A DNA stretch of 21,312 nt, from positions 1 to 21,312 of the forward strand of contig VFZQ01000013.1 of the NCBI GenBank assembly GCA_016871135.1. The letters run 5' to 3'. The DNA comes from Acidobacteriota bacterium (GTDB lineage Bacteria; Acidobacteriota; Terriglobia; Bryobacterales; Bryobacteraceae). Within the stretch, counting starts at the first letter, position 1. Every line of letters starts with the position of its first letter. The translations under genes and the position numbers were made by a program. Positions 13,677-20,532 of the stretch are shown one piece after another. The notes beneath the pieces are model-generated. The model worked only from the letters and a program-made list of their open reading frames with translations. It searched no databases and had not been told where the DNA came from.

Positions 13677-15452
13677 CTAGCGAATCATTCGCTTTTCGAG
13701 CTCCCGGTATTCCGGCGTGTCGCGCAGGAGGTCGAAGCGCGGATCGACCAGGACATACGGCGTGCCGCCTTCGTGGAACTCGGCGCTCTTGCGCAGCGCC
13801 TCGCGCGCGGCGTCGATCTCTCCGGTCGCCGCGAGTAAGATCGCGCGGCTCACTTGCCAGCCACGCTCGGACTTCCATCGCCTTACCGCGTCCTCGAGAA
13901 GTTTCTTACCTTCGGCGGCTCGCCCTTGCTGGACGCGCAGGTGGGCGAGGCCAGTGATCGCCCTCGAATCCAAGTCGTACTTCGCCAAGCACCATTTATA
14001 CTCGCGATCCGCCTCAACGAAGTCGTTGTCGAGTTGCGCATTCACCGCCAACAGCCAGTGCGAGAACGCATGATTCGGGTCGAGTGCGATCGCCCTCCGC
14101 GCGGCTTTGCGGGCTTCGAAGTGGCGGCGCGCAAGGAAATACGCGTCGCCGACGGCCGCACTCACGGCGGCAACGTTTGGCTCCATAATCTCCGCTCGCG
14201 AGGCCTGCCGGATCGCGTCGTCGTGGCGTCCTAACAAACTCAATACCGCCGCGTACATGCGGATCATCTCGGGGTTGGCCGGTTCCAACTCCGCGCTACG
14301 CGATAGATGCGCCATCGCTTCGCGTTGATTCCAAGTCCGATATAGCGCCACCGAGCCAAGCATGCGATGTGCTTCGGCGATCGTGTCGTCGATCTCCAGG
14401 GCCTTCCTGGCTGAATCCTGCGATCGCTGCGCCAAGTCGGCGCCACGCACTTCGTCCCATTCCGAAAGCCCCTCAAGCGCCATCGCCATGCCGGCCCACG
14501 CGCGCCCGAATTGCGGGTCCAGTTCCACGGCCTTCTCGAATGCCTTCAGACTGTTCGCCAGATGTGGTGGCCACCCCTGTGGTTTCGTCGTGCGCGGCGG
14601 ATCGGTGCGCAGCAGCCTGTATCCTTCCAGGTAGACTCGCGCCGCTTCGGCGTTCGACGTGCCCGGTCCGGCCGTTCGCTCTCGCGGTTGACGTAGCGCA
14701 TCGGCGATCGCCAATGGTTCCGGATTTTCAAAGACGCGACTCCACAACCGGTACCCGCTGCCCGCGCTGGACAGGGTGGCGGTAACCCGCCCTCGATTGA
14801 TAGAACTCACAAGCAGGTATGTCGCCTTGGCTTTTCTTGCGTTGGCTTGAATGTCGGCATCGTGGGCGCCCGAGATCAGGGCGACTCTCCATCCTGCCCG
14901 CTTCGGGATCAGTTCCGTCAGCCTCTGTTCCAGCTCTTGCGCCGCCGCGCTGTTTCCATCGAGCGGCACCACCGGAGCAATCGCCAATGTCGTCTCCGGC
15001 GTGCCAAACGTCCAGTACGCCAGTCCGCCTCCGATTATCGCTACCGCGGCCGCCATTGTCGCCCAGGGGGTTCTCCGCGGTATTCCGGCCGGGTTCAAAG
15101 CGGGTGGAGCAAGGTCCACGAATCTCGGCACGTAGCTGCCTTTCGGCAGTTCGATCCGGATCGGACTAGCCGCGCCGGGCCCCGCGTAGTACTCCATCAG
15201 TTTCGTCCGCAGCCGGCCTGCCTCGACACGGACCGTCGAGTCGCTTCGTGTATCGTAGTCCGGCCGGCGCTCATACACAGTCACGCCGACGTTGTATTCC
15301 TTTAGCGTCTCAGCGCGTCCGGCTAGTGTTTCCTCAACGACAAAACGCAAAAAGCGGCACAGCTTCTCTCCCCGCGCGAAGGGCGGGCTGATTAGGATCT
15401 TCGCCAATTCTTCGCGAATCAGCTCCGGCGTTGATTCCGCCACAGTCGCCAT
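13677..15452 (-). CDS. Membrane winged-helix regulator with TPR repeats
   Basis: A 591-residue one-component regulator of a type abundant in Acidobacteriota. Residues 8-112 form an N-terminal DNA-binding domain of the winged-helix kind seen in these proteins (SPPFARGEKLCRFLRFVVEE, then DYDTRSDSTVRVEAGRLRTKL and the wing IELPKGSYVPRF). One membrane helix follows (about 130-148), and a periplasmic alpha/beta segment (about 155-250) resembles those of CadC-like regulators. Tetratricopeptide repeats fill about 290-585 (FEKAVELDPQFGRAWAGMAMAL, shortened; ALEIDDTIAEAHRMLGSVAL; AIALDPNHAFSHWLLAV). ATG 15452 is chosen over a TTG at 15470, since homologous sequence begins after it. It leads the operon with the DUF1080 and amidohydrolase genes, which it may control. 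It diverges from the PEP-CTERM gene across a tandem repeat. Confidence 0.85.
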   Translation of the reverse strand: MATVAESTPELIREELAKILISPPFARGEKLCRFLRFVVEETLAGRAETLKEYNVGVTVYERRPDYDTRSDSTVRVEAGRLRTKLMEYYAGPGAASPIRIELPKGSYVPRFVDLAPPALNPAGIPRRTPWATMAAAVAIIGGGLAYWTFGTPETTLAIAPVVPLDGNSAAAQELEQRLTELIPKRAGWRVALISGAHDADIQANARKAKATYLLVSSINRGRVTATLSSAGSGYRLWSRVFENPEPLAIADALRQPRERTAGPGTSNAEAARVYLEGYRLLRTDPPRTTKPQGWPPHLANSLKAFEKAVELDPQFGRAWAGMAMALEGLSEWDEVRGADLAQRSQDSARKALEIDDTIAEAHRMLGSVALYRTWNQREAMAHLSRSAELEPANPEMIRMYAAVLSLLGRHDDAIRQASRAEIMEPNVAAVSAAVGDAYFLARRHFEARKAARRAIALDPNHAFSHWLLAVNAQLDNDFVEADREYKWCLAKYDLDSRAITGLAHLRVQQGRAAEGKKLLEDAVRRWKSERGWQVSRAILLAATGEIDAAREALRKSAEFHEGGTPYVLVDPRFDLLRDTPEYRELEKRMIR

Positions 15453-15497
15453 CCTACCATTCCCGCGCAAAAATCCGGAAGTTGCCAGCGCGCAATG

Positions 15498-15517
15498 GGT
15501 TAGTAACGGTTAGCAAC
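15498..15517. repeat. Tandem 10-bp direct repeat between the regulator and PEP-CTERM genes
   Basis: GGTTAGTAAC (15498-15507) is followed at once by GGTTAGCAAC (15508-15517), 9 of 10 bases identical. Adjacent direct repeats about one helical turn apart are the usual binding pattern of OmpR/PhoB-type winged-helix proteins. The site lies in the divergent region directly upstream of the winged-helix regulator, so it is a candidate operator. Confidence 0.5.
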
Positions 15518-15536
15518 CACGTAAGAAGCTCCATTT

Positions 15537-15550
15537 CGGGCATTCGCCCG
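15537..15550. other. Small GC-rich hairpin in the PEP-CTERM leader
   Basis: CGGGC-ATTC-GCCCG forms a perfect 5-bp stem with a 4-base loop, 18 bases before the GGAGG ribosome site. There is no T-run after it, so it is not an intrinsic terminator. It may stabilise the leader mRNA, or be chance in G+C-rich DNA. Confidence 0.3.
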
Positions 15551-15568
15551 CGCACTATGGATCTGTTC

Positions 15569-15573
15569 GGAGG
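15569..15573 (+). promoter_or_regulatory. Shine-Dalgarno GGAGG that fixes a TTG start
   Basis: GGAGG lies 8 bases before TTG at 15582. No in-frame ATG is nearby, and the protein from this TTG begins with a normal signal peptide (MKLFSITLAAASLC), so the rare start codon is well supported. Confidence 0.75.
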
Positions 15574-15581
15574 AACTCATC

Positions 15582-16898
15582 TTGAAATTGTTTTCAATCA
15601 CGCTAGCGGCGGCATCGCTCTGCCCGGCTGCAACTTATCTCAACTTCACCGGAGCGGTCGACCCGGTCTATTCTTGGAACCTGACAGCGCAATCCGCTGC
15701 CGGTGTCTACTTCGATGTACTGCAACCCATTGCGGGCCCGGTCAGGCTCGAAGTGCAGGTCGCCTCGTTGGCGCCTCAGTCGATCAACGCGATTCTGACG
15801 CCGCAGATCAACCCGTACAACCCGAATCTCAACTTGATGGCGGGGACGTTTCAGTCCGCCGCCATCGCCGATCCCAGCAACACTGCGGTCACGCCCGTGA
15901 CGGCGCTTACGGTTCCATCGCTGCAAGTAGGCCCGCACTATCTGATCCTATACACTGCCTCCAACGCCGTTTGGCAGGGTTTCTTTCCCTATTCGAGCTC
16001 GGCCGATCCGACGATCGGATTCACAGCATTCTCGGTCACCGACGTGGACGGCAGCGGTTTCAATCCCAACGACCCGCCCTCGTCCACTTTTTTCGGCGTC
16101 AACGGCCCGGCGTTTGGTTTTCGAATCGCCACAGGCGAGGTCGATCCCCCGCCGCCCCCTCCCGCAACCGTTCCAGAACCGGCGAGCGGCGCGCTTGCCG
16201 CCCTGGCGTTAGCCGGATTGGCCGCGTTTCGAAGCCGCCGGACGTTGGCGCTCGCGCTCGGTGTGCTGCCCACGCTTCCGGCCGCCGTAATCTACGAACA
16301 GTGGGGTCCGTTCGCCGGCCATTCGTCGAATCTCAATCCGGAAACGGCGGCGCTCGGCACTTTCCACGTCAATCAACCAATTGGGGCTCAAGTCACCATC
16401 GAAGGGACATTCGCCGCGTGGCCCGGCGTACCGGTAGCACAACAAATTTCGGTCGTACTGACGAGCAAAATCGGGCCTACCGCTTCCGGCGTGGACATCG
16501 TCGCTGCGAGTACGTTCTCGACTTCCGCGATCCCTCATACGGGCCCGACCGAGCCATACATCTCGGTGCTCACATTGCCTGGACTCGCGGCGGGCGACTA
16601 CTTCCTTGTATTCTCCACGCAGGGACAGGCGCTTTGGCAAGGCTTCTCGTCGGGCCAGTTCACGACAACGACTAGCCCCGAAATCACAGAGGTCACCTTT
16701 GCCGTCGCCGCAACTTCGCTCGGCGGCTATAATGCAGCCGAGCCCTATCGATCCGTCTTCACCGCCCTTCCAAGCTACCGCACCCACGGTATCCGCATTA
16801 CAACCGCCGACGACACCTCCGGCGTTCCCGAGCCCAGCGCTCTCGCCCTCACCGCTTTCGGCGCTACTGCGCTTCTCCTACATCGTAGGCGTCGCTAA
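15582..16898 (+). CDS. Tandem double PEP-CTERM protein (two exported proteins fused in one frame)
   Basis: A 438-residue exported protein with two complete PEP-CTERM units. Unit 1: signal peptide 1-17 ending CPAA, a beta-rich body, a Pro run (189-194), then VPEP at 197-200, a hydrophobic helix and FRSRR (216-220). Unit 2 starts immediately with a second signal-like stretch (LALALGVLPTLPAA, 222-235), a similar body, then VPEP at 415-418, a helix and a final run of four Arg. The bodies are related: HYLILYTASNAVWQGFF (119-135) against DYFLVFSTQGQALWQGFS (339-356). PEP-CTERM tails are recognised by exosortase, which cuts and transfers the protein to the cell surface; no exosortase gene is in the window. 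No stop codon separates the units. TTG at 16245 could be a relic or internal start for unit 2. The 3' end overlaps the opposing LecA-like gene by 35 bp. Confidence 0.82.
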   Translation: MKLFSITLAAASLCPAATYLNFTGAVDPVYSWNLTAQSAAGVYFDVLQPIAGPVRLEVQVASLAPQSINAILTPQINPYNPNLNLMAGTFQSAAIADPSNTAVTPVTALTVPSLQVGPHYLILYTASNAVWQGFFPYSSSADPTIGFTAFSVTDVDGSGFNPNDPPSSTFFGVNGPAFGFRIATGEVDPPPPPPATVPEPASGALAALALAGLAAFRSRRTLALALGVLPTLPAAVIYEQWGPFAGHSSNLNPETAALGTFHVNQPIGAQVTIEGTFAAWPGVPVAQQISVVLTSKIGPTASGVDIVAASTFSTSAIPHTGPTEPYISVLTLPGLAAGDYFLVFSTQGQALWQGFSSGQFTTTTSPEITEVTFAVAATSLGGYNAAEPYRSVFTALPSYRTHGIRITTADDTSGVPEPSALALTAFGATALLLHRRRR

Positions 16899-17790
16899 CC
16901 CGCAGCGCCACCCGGTACGAGCCCAGATTATTCTGCCAGTGCCGGTTGTCGTTGATCGCCAACTGCAACCTCGCCAGCGGCAGTCCGGAGCCATTCCACT
17001 TCATACCGACTAAGTAGACGGCGCCCTTCGCTCCGCCACGGCCGACCAATGCGCCGAACGGATGTCCGTCGACGAGGTTTGTCTTATAACGCGGGCCTGG
17101 GACTTTCAAGCCGTCCGGATCGGTGGCCCACCCATCTTCGGCCCACGACAGCCGCGTGAATCCCGACGCGCTCGAAGACGCCTTCGACGACGGCGACGGA
17201 ACCACAGCGGTGTCGAAGAACTCGATCTGCGTTGAGTGCTGAATCGAATGCACATTCACGCGCCGCGCTACCTCCTTCTGCCGCACGGCGAAGCCGCGCA
17301 CATCGCTGAACTTCACTTGCCCGTTTAGCGAAAAGCTTTCGATCTTTCCGCGCACAATTTCGCCGCCCGCCAGCCGCACCATGGACAGCCCGCGATCCAG
17401 TCCGTCCGCGTTCACCGGCATAATTCGTTCGAACAGACGATAGAGCGGGCGGGGCTCATGTTGATCGGTGTCTTTGTACAAGGTCAGCAGTGGCGTAATC
17501 ACGGGCACACCAAGCGTGGTCAGATCTTCGACAGCCGCATCGCTCGCCTTGCGGTCGGTCCCTTGAATTGCCCCGATGCCCGCCTTGATCCGCGCCGATT
17601 CCTCCTCGGTTGCGGCTTCGCCCGAATGCACAGAAAGAATCGATCCCATTGGTATTGTGCGAGCGCCCACTTTGATCGACGACGCCGTCGCCGCGATCTC
17701 TTTCAACGCGCCGTCCTTCATCCATACCAGCACCGGCGTGTCTTTGGCAGCCAGCGACAGGCTGGCAAGAAAGAGGAGTGAAATTCGCAT
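16864..17790 (-). CDS. Secreted protein with C-terminal LecA/PA-IL-like domain
   Basis: A 308-residue protein with signal peptide MRISLLFLASLSLAA. The N-terminal 20-195 is unfamiliar: a small beta segment (LVWMKDGALKEI), a helical part with HEAT-like character (about 80-123) and another beta part (VRLAGGEIVRGKIESFSL). A Ser-rich linker (about 198-210) leads to a domain (about 211-303) resembling the PA-IL (LecA) galactose-binding lectin. HPFGALVGRGG and the closing D-x5-NNLGSY (Asp281 to Tyr292) parallel the LecA segments FCGALVMKIG and D-x6-NNSGSF, which hold the Ca2+ ligands. Residues outside these motifs cannot be checked by eye, so sugar binding is plausible, not shown. The frame is open 8 codons further upstream, but ATG 17790 starts the signal peptide. 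It is the last gene of the right-hand operon, 20 bp after the sulfatase. Confidence 0.72.
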   Translation of the reverse strand: MRISLLFLASLSLAAKDTPVLVWMKDGALKEIAATASSIKVGARTIPMGSILSVHSGEAATEEESARIKAGIGAIQGTDRKASDAAVEDLTTLGVPVITPLLTLYKDTDQHEPRPLYRLFERIMPVNADGLDRGLSMVRLAGGEIVRGKIESFSLNGQVKFSDVRGFAVRQKEVARRVNVHSIQHSTQIEFFDTAVVPSPSSKASSSASGFTRLSWAEDGWATDPDGLKVPGPRYKTNLVDGHPFGALVGRGGAKGAVYLVGMKWNGSGLPLARLQLAINDNRHWQNNLGSYRVALRVSDAYDVGEAQ

Positions 17791-17810
17791 CGTCCTACTA
17801 TACGCGGCCA

Positions 17811-19439
17811 TCAAGTTCGCTGCAGCCAGATCCGATTGATCGCCACTTCCGGTTTTGTCGCCCGCGCCTCCATGACACAGGGGCCCTTCGGCAATCGAGC
17901 TCTTCCCATCGTCGCCACCGCAAACACGTTCGGCCCAGCCGATGGCGCGATTCGCGCAGTGACCTCCGCTCCACCGATCCGAATCGCAATTGCGGCATCG
18001 CCGGCTTCAGCGGCCAGAGCGTACGATACCCGGACATCATATAGCCCCGGCCGCACGACATCGAGCTTCCACTTCGCCACGCCTAATTTCTCAACCGAGT
18101 CCCAGTCGTAGCCCAAAAACGTGTACGTCGCTCCTTCCGAGATCGCCGCCCAACTGGCCTGCACCTCCACCGGATTCTCATCGTCGCGGCCCACTTCGAT
18201 CGGCACGGGCTCGAACACCTGGCCCTTCGTAACGTCCGCGAACCACTCTTCGAGTTCCTTCCGCAACCCTGCAGCGATGGTGGGCTCTTTGGCCGAGATG
18301 TCCACCTTTTCGGCGGGGTCGTTTTCCAGGTCGAAGAGTTGACCACGCACCCATTTGTATCGCTGGCCGCCGATACCAAGCGCATTGGATCGCAGCGAAG
18401 GAGCGAACCGGTCCCAGATGTGAAACACGCGGCGATTTGGATCCGCCGGCGACTCCCCGCGCAAGTGCTTCGCGAAGCTCACGCCGTCGATCTTTCGATC
18501 CCTCGGAATCTCCGCTCCCGCCAATTCACACAGCGTGGGAAAGATATCAATATGCGCCGTAACCGCGTTGACCGTCCGCGGCCGGAAGTTCTGGCCCCGC
18601 ACGAACAGCGGCGAACGAACTCCGCCTTCGAACGCCGACGCTTTGAACCCGCGCAACCCGACGGTAAAGTGCTTCGAAACGCCGCCGTTGTCGCTCATGA
18701 AGAGAACAATCGTGTTGTCGTCGACCGCTTCGAGCAACCGCCCGATCGCCGCATCCATGTGGCTCACCATTCCGTACATGTGCGCATCGGAATAGGACAG
18801 CCCTTTTTTCAAGTACCTCTCCGCGTACGCATCGGGAGCATAGAGCGGCGTGTGTGGCGCATTGAAAGCGACGTAGCAGAAATACGGACGTCCGCGATTG
18901 GCCAGCAGATACGATCGTGCGGAATCCGCGATCACATCGGAAATATGTCCTCGTGCCTCGACAGGCGTTCGATTCCAGTTCAACTGATCCGGATGGGTGT
19001 AACGCTCCAGGTGCCCTTGCGAAAACGTCAGCGCCTCGCCGAATCCGCGCCGCAACGGGTGATACTTCGCATAGCGGCCCAAGTGCCACTTGCCGAACAA
19101 CGCCGTCTTGTACCCGGCCTTCTTCAGCACTTCCGCGATCGTGATTTCACCGGCGTGCATCGTATCGCCGCCGAACCGCGTGTTGTACACACCCGTGCGG
19201 AGATAGTGGCGGCCGGTCATCAACGACGCCCGAGTCGGCGCGCAAACCGGCGACACATAGAACCGGTTAAATCGCACGCTAGCCGCGCCGAGCTTATCGA
19301 GCGCCGGTGTCTCGATCACGGAATTTCCGTGTATGCCTAAGTCCCACCAACCCTGATCGTCGGTAACGATCAAGAGGATATTAGGTTTCGTCCGGAGCTG
19401 CGCCAAAGCACCAAGCGCGAACGCCCGCCGCGTCATCAT
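17811..19439 (-). CDS. S1-type formylglycine sulfatase with C-terminal beta-sandwich
   Basis: A 542-residue arylsulfatase-family enzyme that hydrolyses sulfate esters. The active-site signature is CAPTRASLMTGR from Cys66 (C-x-P-x-R at 66-70), where Cys is converted to formylglycine. Metal ligands fit Asp27-Asp28 (VTDDQGWWD) and Asp250-Asn251 (MSDNGG); GKWHLG (116-121) and APHTP (194-198) are further family marks. A C-terminal beta-rich domain at about 415-542 (WKLDVVRPGLYDVRVSYAL, ending INRIWLQRT) resembles carbohydrate-binding modules attached to planctomycete and acidobacterial sulfatases. The N-terminus MTRRAFALGALAQL is a short RR-type export signal. ATG 19439 overlaps the previous stop as ATGA; ATG 19436 is as good. 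Substrate unknown. The formylglycine-generating enzyme is not in the window. Confidence 0.9.
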   Translation of the reverse strand: MMTRRAFALGALAQLRTKPNILLIVTDDQGWWDLGIHGNSVIETPALDKLGAASVRFNRFYVSPVCAPTRASLMTGRHYLRTGVYNTRFGGDTMHAGEITIAEVLKKAGYKTALFGKWHLGRYAKYHPLRRGFGEALTFSQGHLERYTHPDQLNWNRTPVEARGHISDVIADSARSYLLANRGRPYFCYVAFNAPHTPLYAPDAYAERYLKKGLSYSDAHMYGMVSHMDAAIGRLLEAVDDNTIVLFMSDNGGVSKHFTVGLRGFKASAFEGGVRSPLFVRGQNFRPRTVNAVTAHIDIFPTLCELAGAEIPRDRKIDGVSFAKHLRGESPADPNRRVFHIWDRFAPSLRSNALGIGGQRYKWVRGQLFDLENDPAEKVDISAKEPTIAAGLRKELEEWFADVTKGQVFEPVPIEVGRDDENPVEVQASWAAISEGATYTFLGYDWDSVEKLGVAKWKLDVVRPGLYDVRVSYALAAEAGDAAIAIRIGGAEVTARIAPSAGPNVFAVATMGRARLPKGPCVMEARATKPEVAINRIWLQRT

Positions 19440-19996
19440 TTCATCGATTCTCGCAGCATTCGCATCCACTCGCCAATGAAGTACGGGTTGTCGTGCCAGG
19501 TACGCCCGGAGACCATGTTGCCGTCGCGCACGCACCGATCGTTGACGAACGTACCTCCGCTGAATTCAACATCCAGTTTGCACTTCGGCACCGTGGCCAT
19601 GCGCCGGCCGCGAATCACATCGGCGGCCGCAACAATCTCGACACCATGGCACACAACGGCGACCGGCTTGTTGGCCTCGAAGAAGTGCCGCGTGATACGC
19701 AACAGATCTTCGTTGTAGCGCAGATACTCCGGCGCACGGCCTCCACTGACGAACAGGCCCGAGTACTCTTCCGGGTTCACGTCACGAAACGCGATCGACG
19801 CCGGCCAGTGGTAGCTTGGCGACTCTTTCGTCAGATCCCAACCCGGCGGGATTTCGTGCATTACCAAATGGTAGATTCTCTTTTCCGGGCCGGCGACGAC
19901 CGCGTCCCAGCCTTCTTCAACGACCCGCCAAATGGGGTAAACGGTATCAAGCGCCTCAGAGGCGTCGCCGATAGGAATCAGAATTTTCGGTTTCAT
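19436..19996 (-). CDS. DJ-1/PfpI-family protein
   Basis: A 186-residue alpha/beta protein of the DJ-1/PfpI (class I glutamine-amidotransferase-like) superfamily, which holds proteases, glyoxalase-like deglycases and isomerases. The nucleophile elbow is VAVVCHGVE with Cys116-His117. The preceding LFVSGGRAPEYLR (81-93) is the strand and oxyanion-hole region typical of PfpI, and ILIPIGDASE (5-14) carries acidic residues near the expected position of the conserved Glu. No export signal is seen, so unlike its neighbours it probably acts in the cytoplasm. ATG 19996 forms TAATG with the previous gene; the frame is open further upstream but without family sequence. It could detoxify carbonyl products of the dehydrogenase; that is speculation. 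Confidence 0.85.
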   Translation of the reverse strand: MKPKILIPIGDASEALDTVYPIWRVVEEGWDAVVAGPEKRIYHLVMHEIPPGWDLTKESPSYHWPASIAFRDVNPEEYSGLFVSGGRAPEYLRYNEDLLRITRHFFEANKPVAVVCHGVEIVAAADVIRGRRMATVPKCKLDVEFSGGTFVNDRCVRDGNMVSGRTWHDNPYFIGEWMRMLRESMK

Positions 19997-20532
19997 TACA
20001 GTTTTGCTCGTTTCAACGCCTGCGTTAGCGCGGCGGCGGGAACTTCGAATTCGGTCATCCCTTTGCCGCCTTTGTAGTCCACATCCTGATAGCCGGCCGG
20101 GTGCGTGTAGAACGCGTCGATAGTCATTTTGCGTGCCCAATCGAAGAATTCGACACCCGGCCCCTTGGCTTTGCGCCGGTCGCAAATGCTGTCGAGCAAC
20201 TTCGTCTGGGCCTCGGCTGAAGTCTTGGCGAACGCGCCGCCGGACTGCGCATTCAACCAGGCCAGACCGGCGCGAAACGTCTTCGCCAGTCGCGAGTTAT
20301 TGGCGCAAAGCCGTTCGATATACTCCGCCGCCCCGGCCGTCGACGCCGCTGGCGAGACTTCATCGGCAGGCACGATCAAGTCGCAGAGTACGCGCAGGGT
20401 CTCGAACTCATGCGCAGAGAAAAACACATTCCGGGGATGCGCACTCGCGGGCGCCGCCGCGTGTTGATGCACCTGCGCCGCCAACGGCGCCGCCGAGACT
20501 TGAACGAGGGTCCTTCGTGTGAATTTAGACAT
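19996..20532 (-). CDS. Gluconate 2-dehydrogenase subunit 3-like protein (small subunit of GMC dehydrogenase)
   Basis: A 178-residue protein with an RR-containing export signal (MSKFTRRTLVQVSAAPLAA), then the subunit-3 domain: FFSAHEFETLRVLCDLIVPADEVSPAASTAGAAEYI (helical, split over about 36-71), FRAGLAWLNAQSGGAF and the C-terminal HPAGYQDVDYKGG with TEFEVPAAAL. In gluconate dehydrogenase and related 3-keto-sugar-forming enzymes this small subunit escorts the FAD-containing GMC subunit through the Tat pathway. The ATG at 20532 overlaps the GMC stop by 8 bp and has AGGAAGG a few bases upstream. GTG directly before it is an alternative. Its stop overlaps the DJ-1 start as TAATG. The pairing with the GMC gene makes the assignment firm. 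Confidence 0.88.
   Translation of the reverse strand: MSKFTRRTLVQVSAAPLAAQVHQHAAAPASAHPRNVFFSAHEFETLRVLCDLIVPADEVSPAASTAGAAEYIERLCANNSRLAKTFRAGLAWLNAQSGGAFAKTSAEAQTKLLDSICDRRKAKGPGVEFFDWARKMTIDAFYTHPAGYQDVDYKGGKGMTEFEVPAAALTQALKRAKL

Noticed and set aside
15460..15500. Sigma-54 promoter (TGGC...TTGC) in the regulator/PEP-CTERM intergenic region
   Set aside because: A TGGCA and a TTGC are present on the minus strand, but the GG-to-GC spacing is about 18 bp; the element needs about 12.
18339..19340. 333-codon frame opposite the sulfatase
   Set aside because: It mirrors the sulfatase gene, is Arg-rich and motif-free, and is best explained by codon bias.
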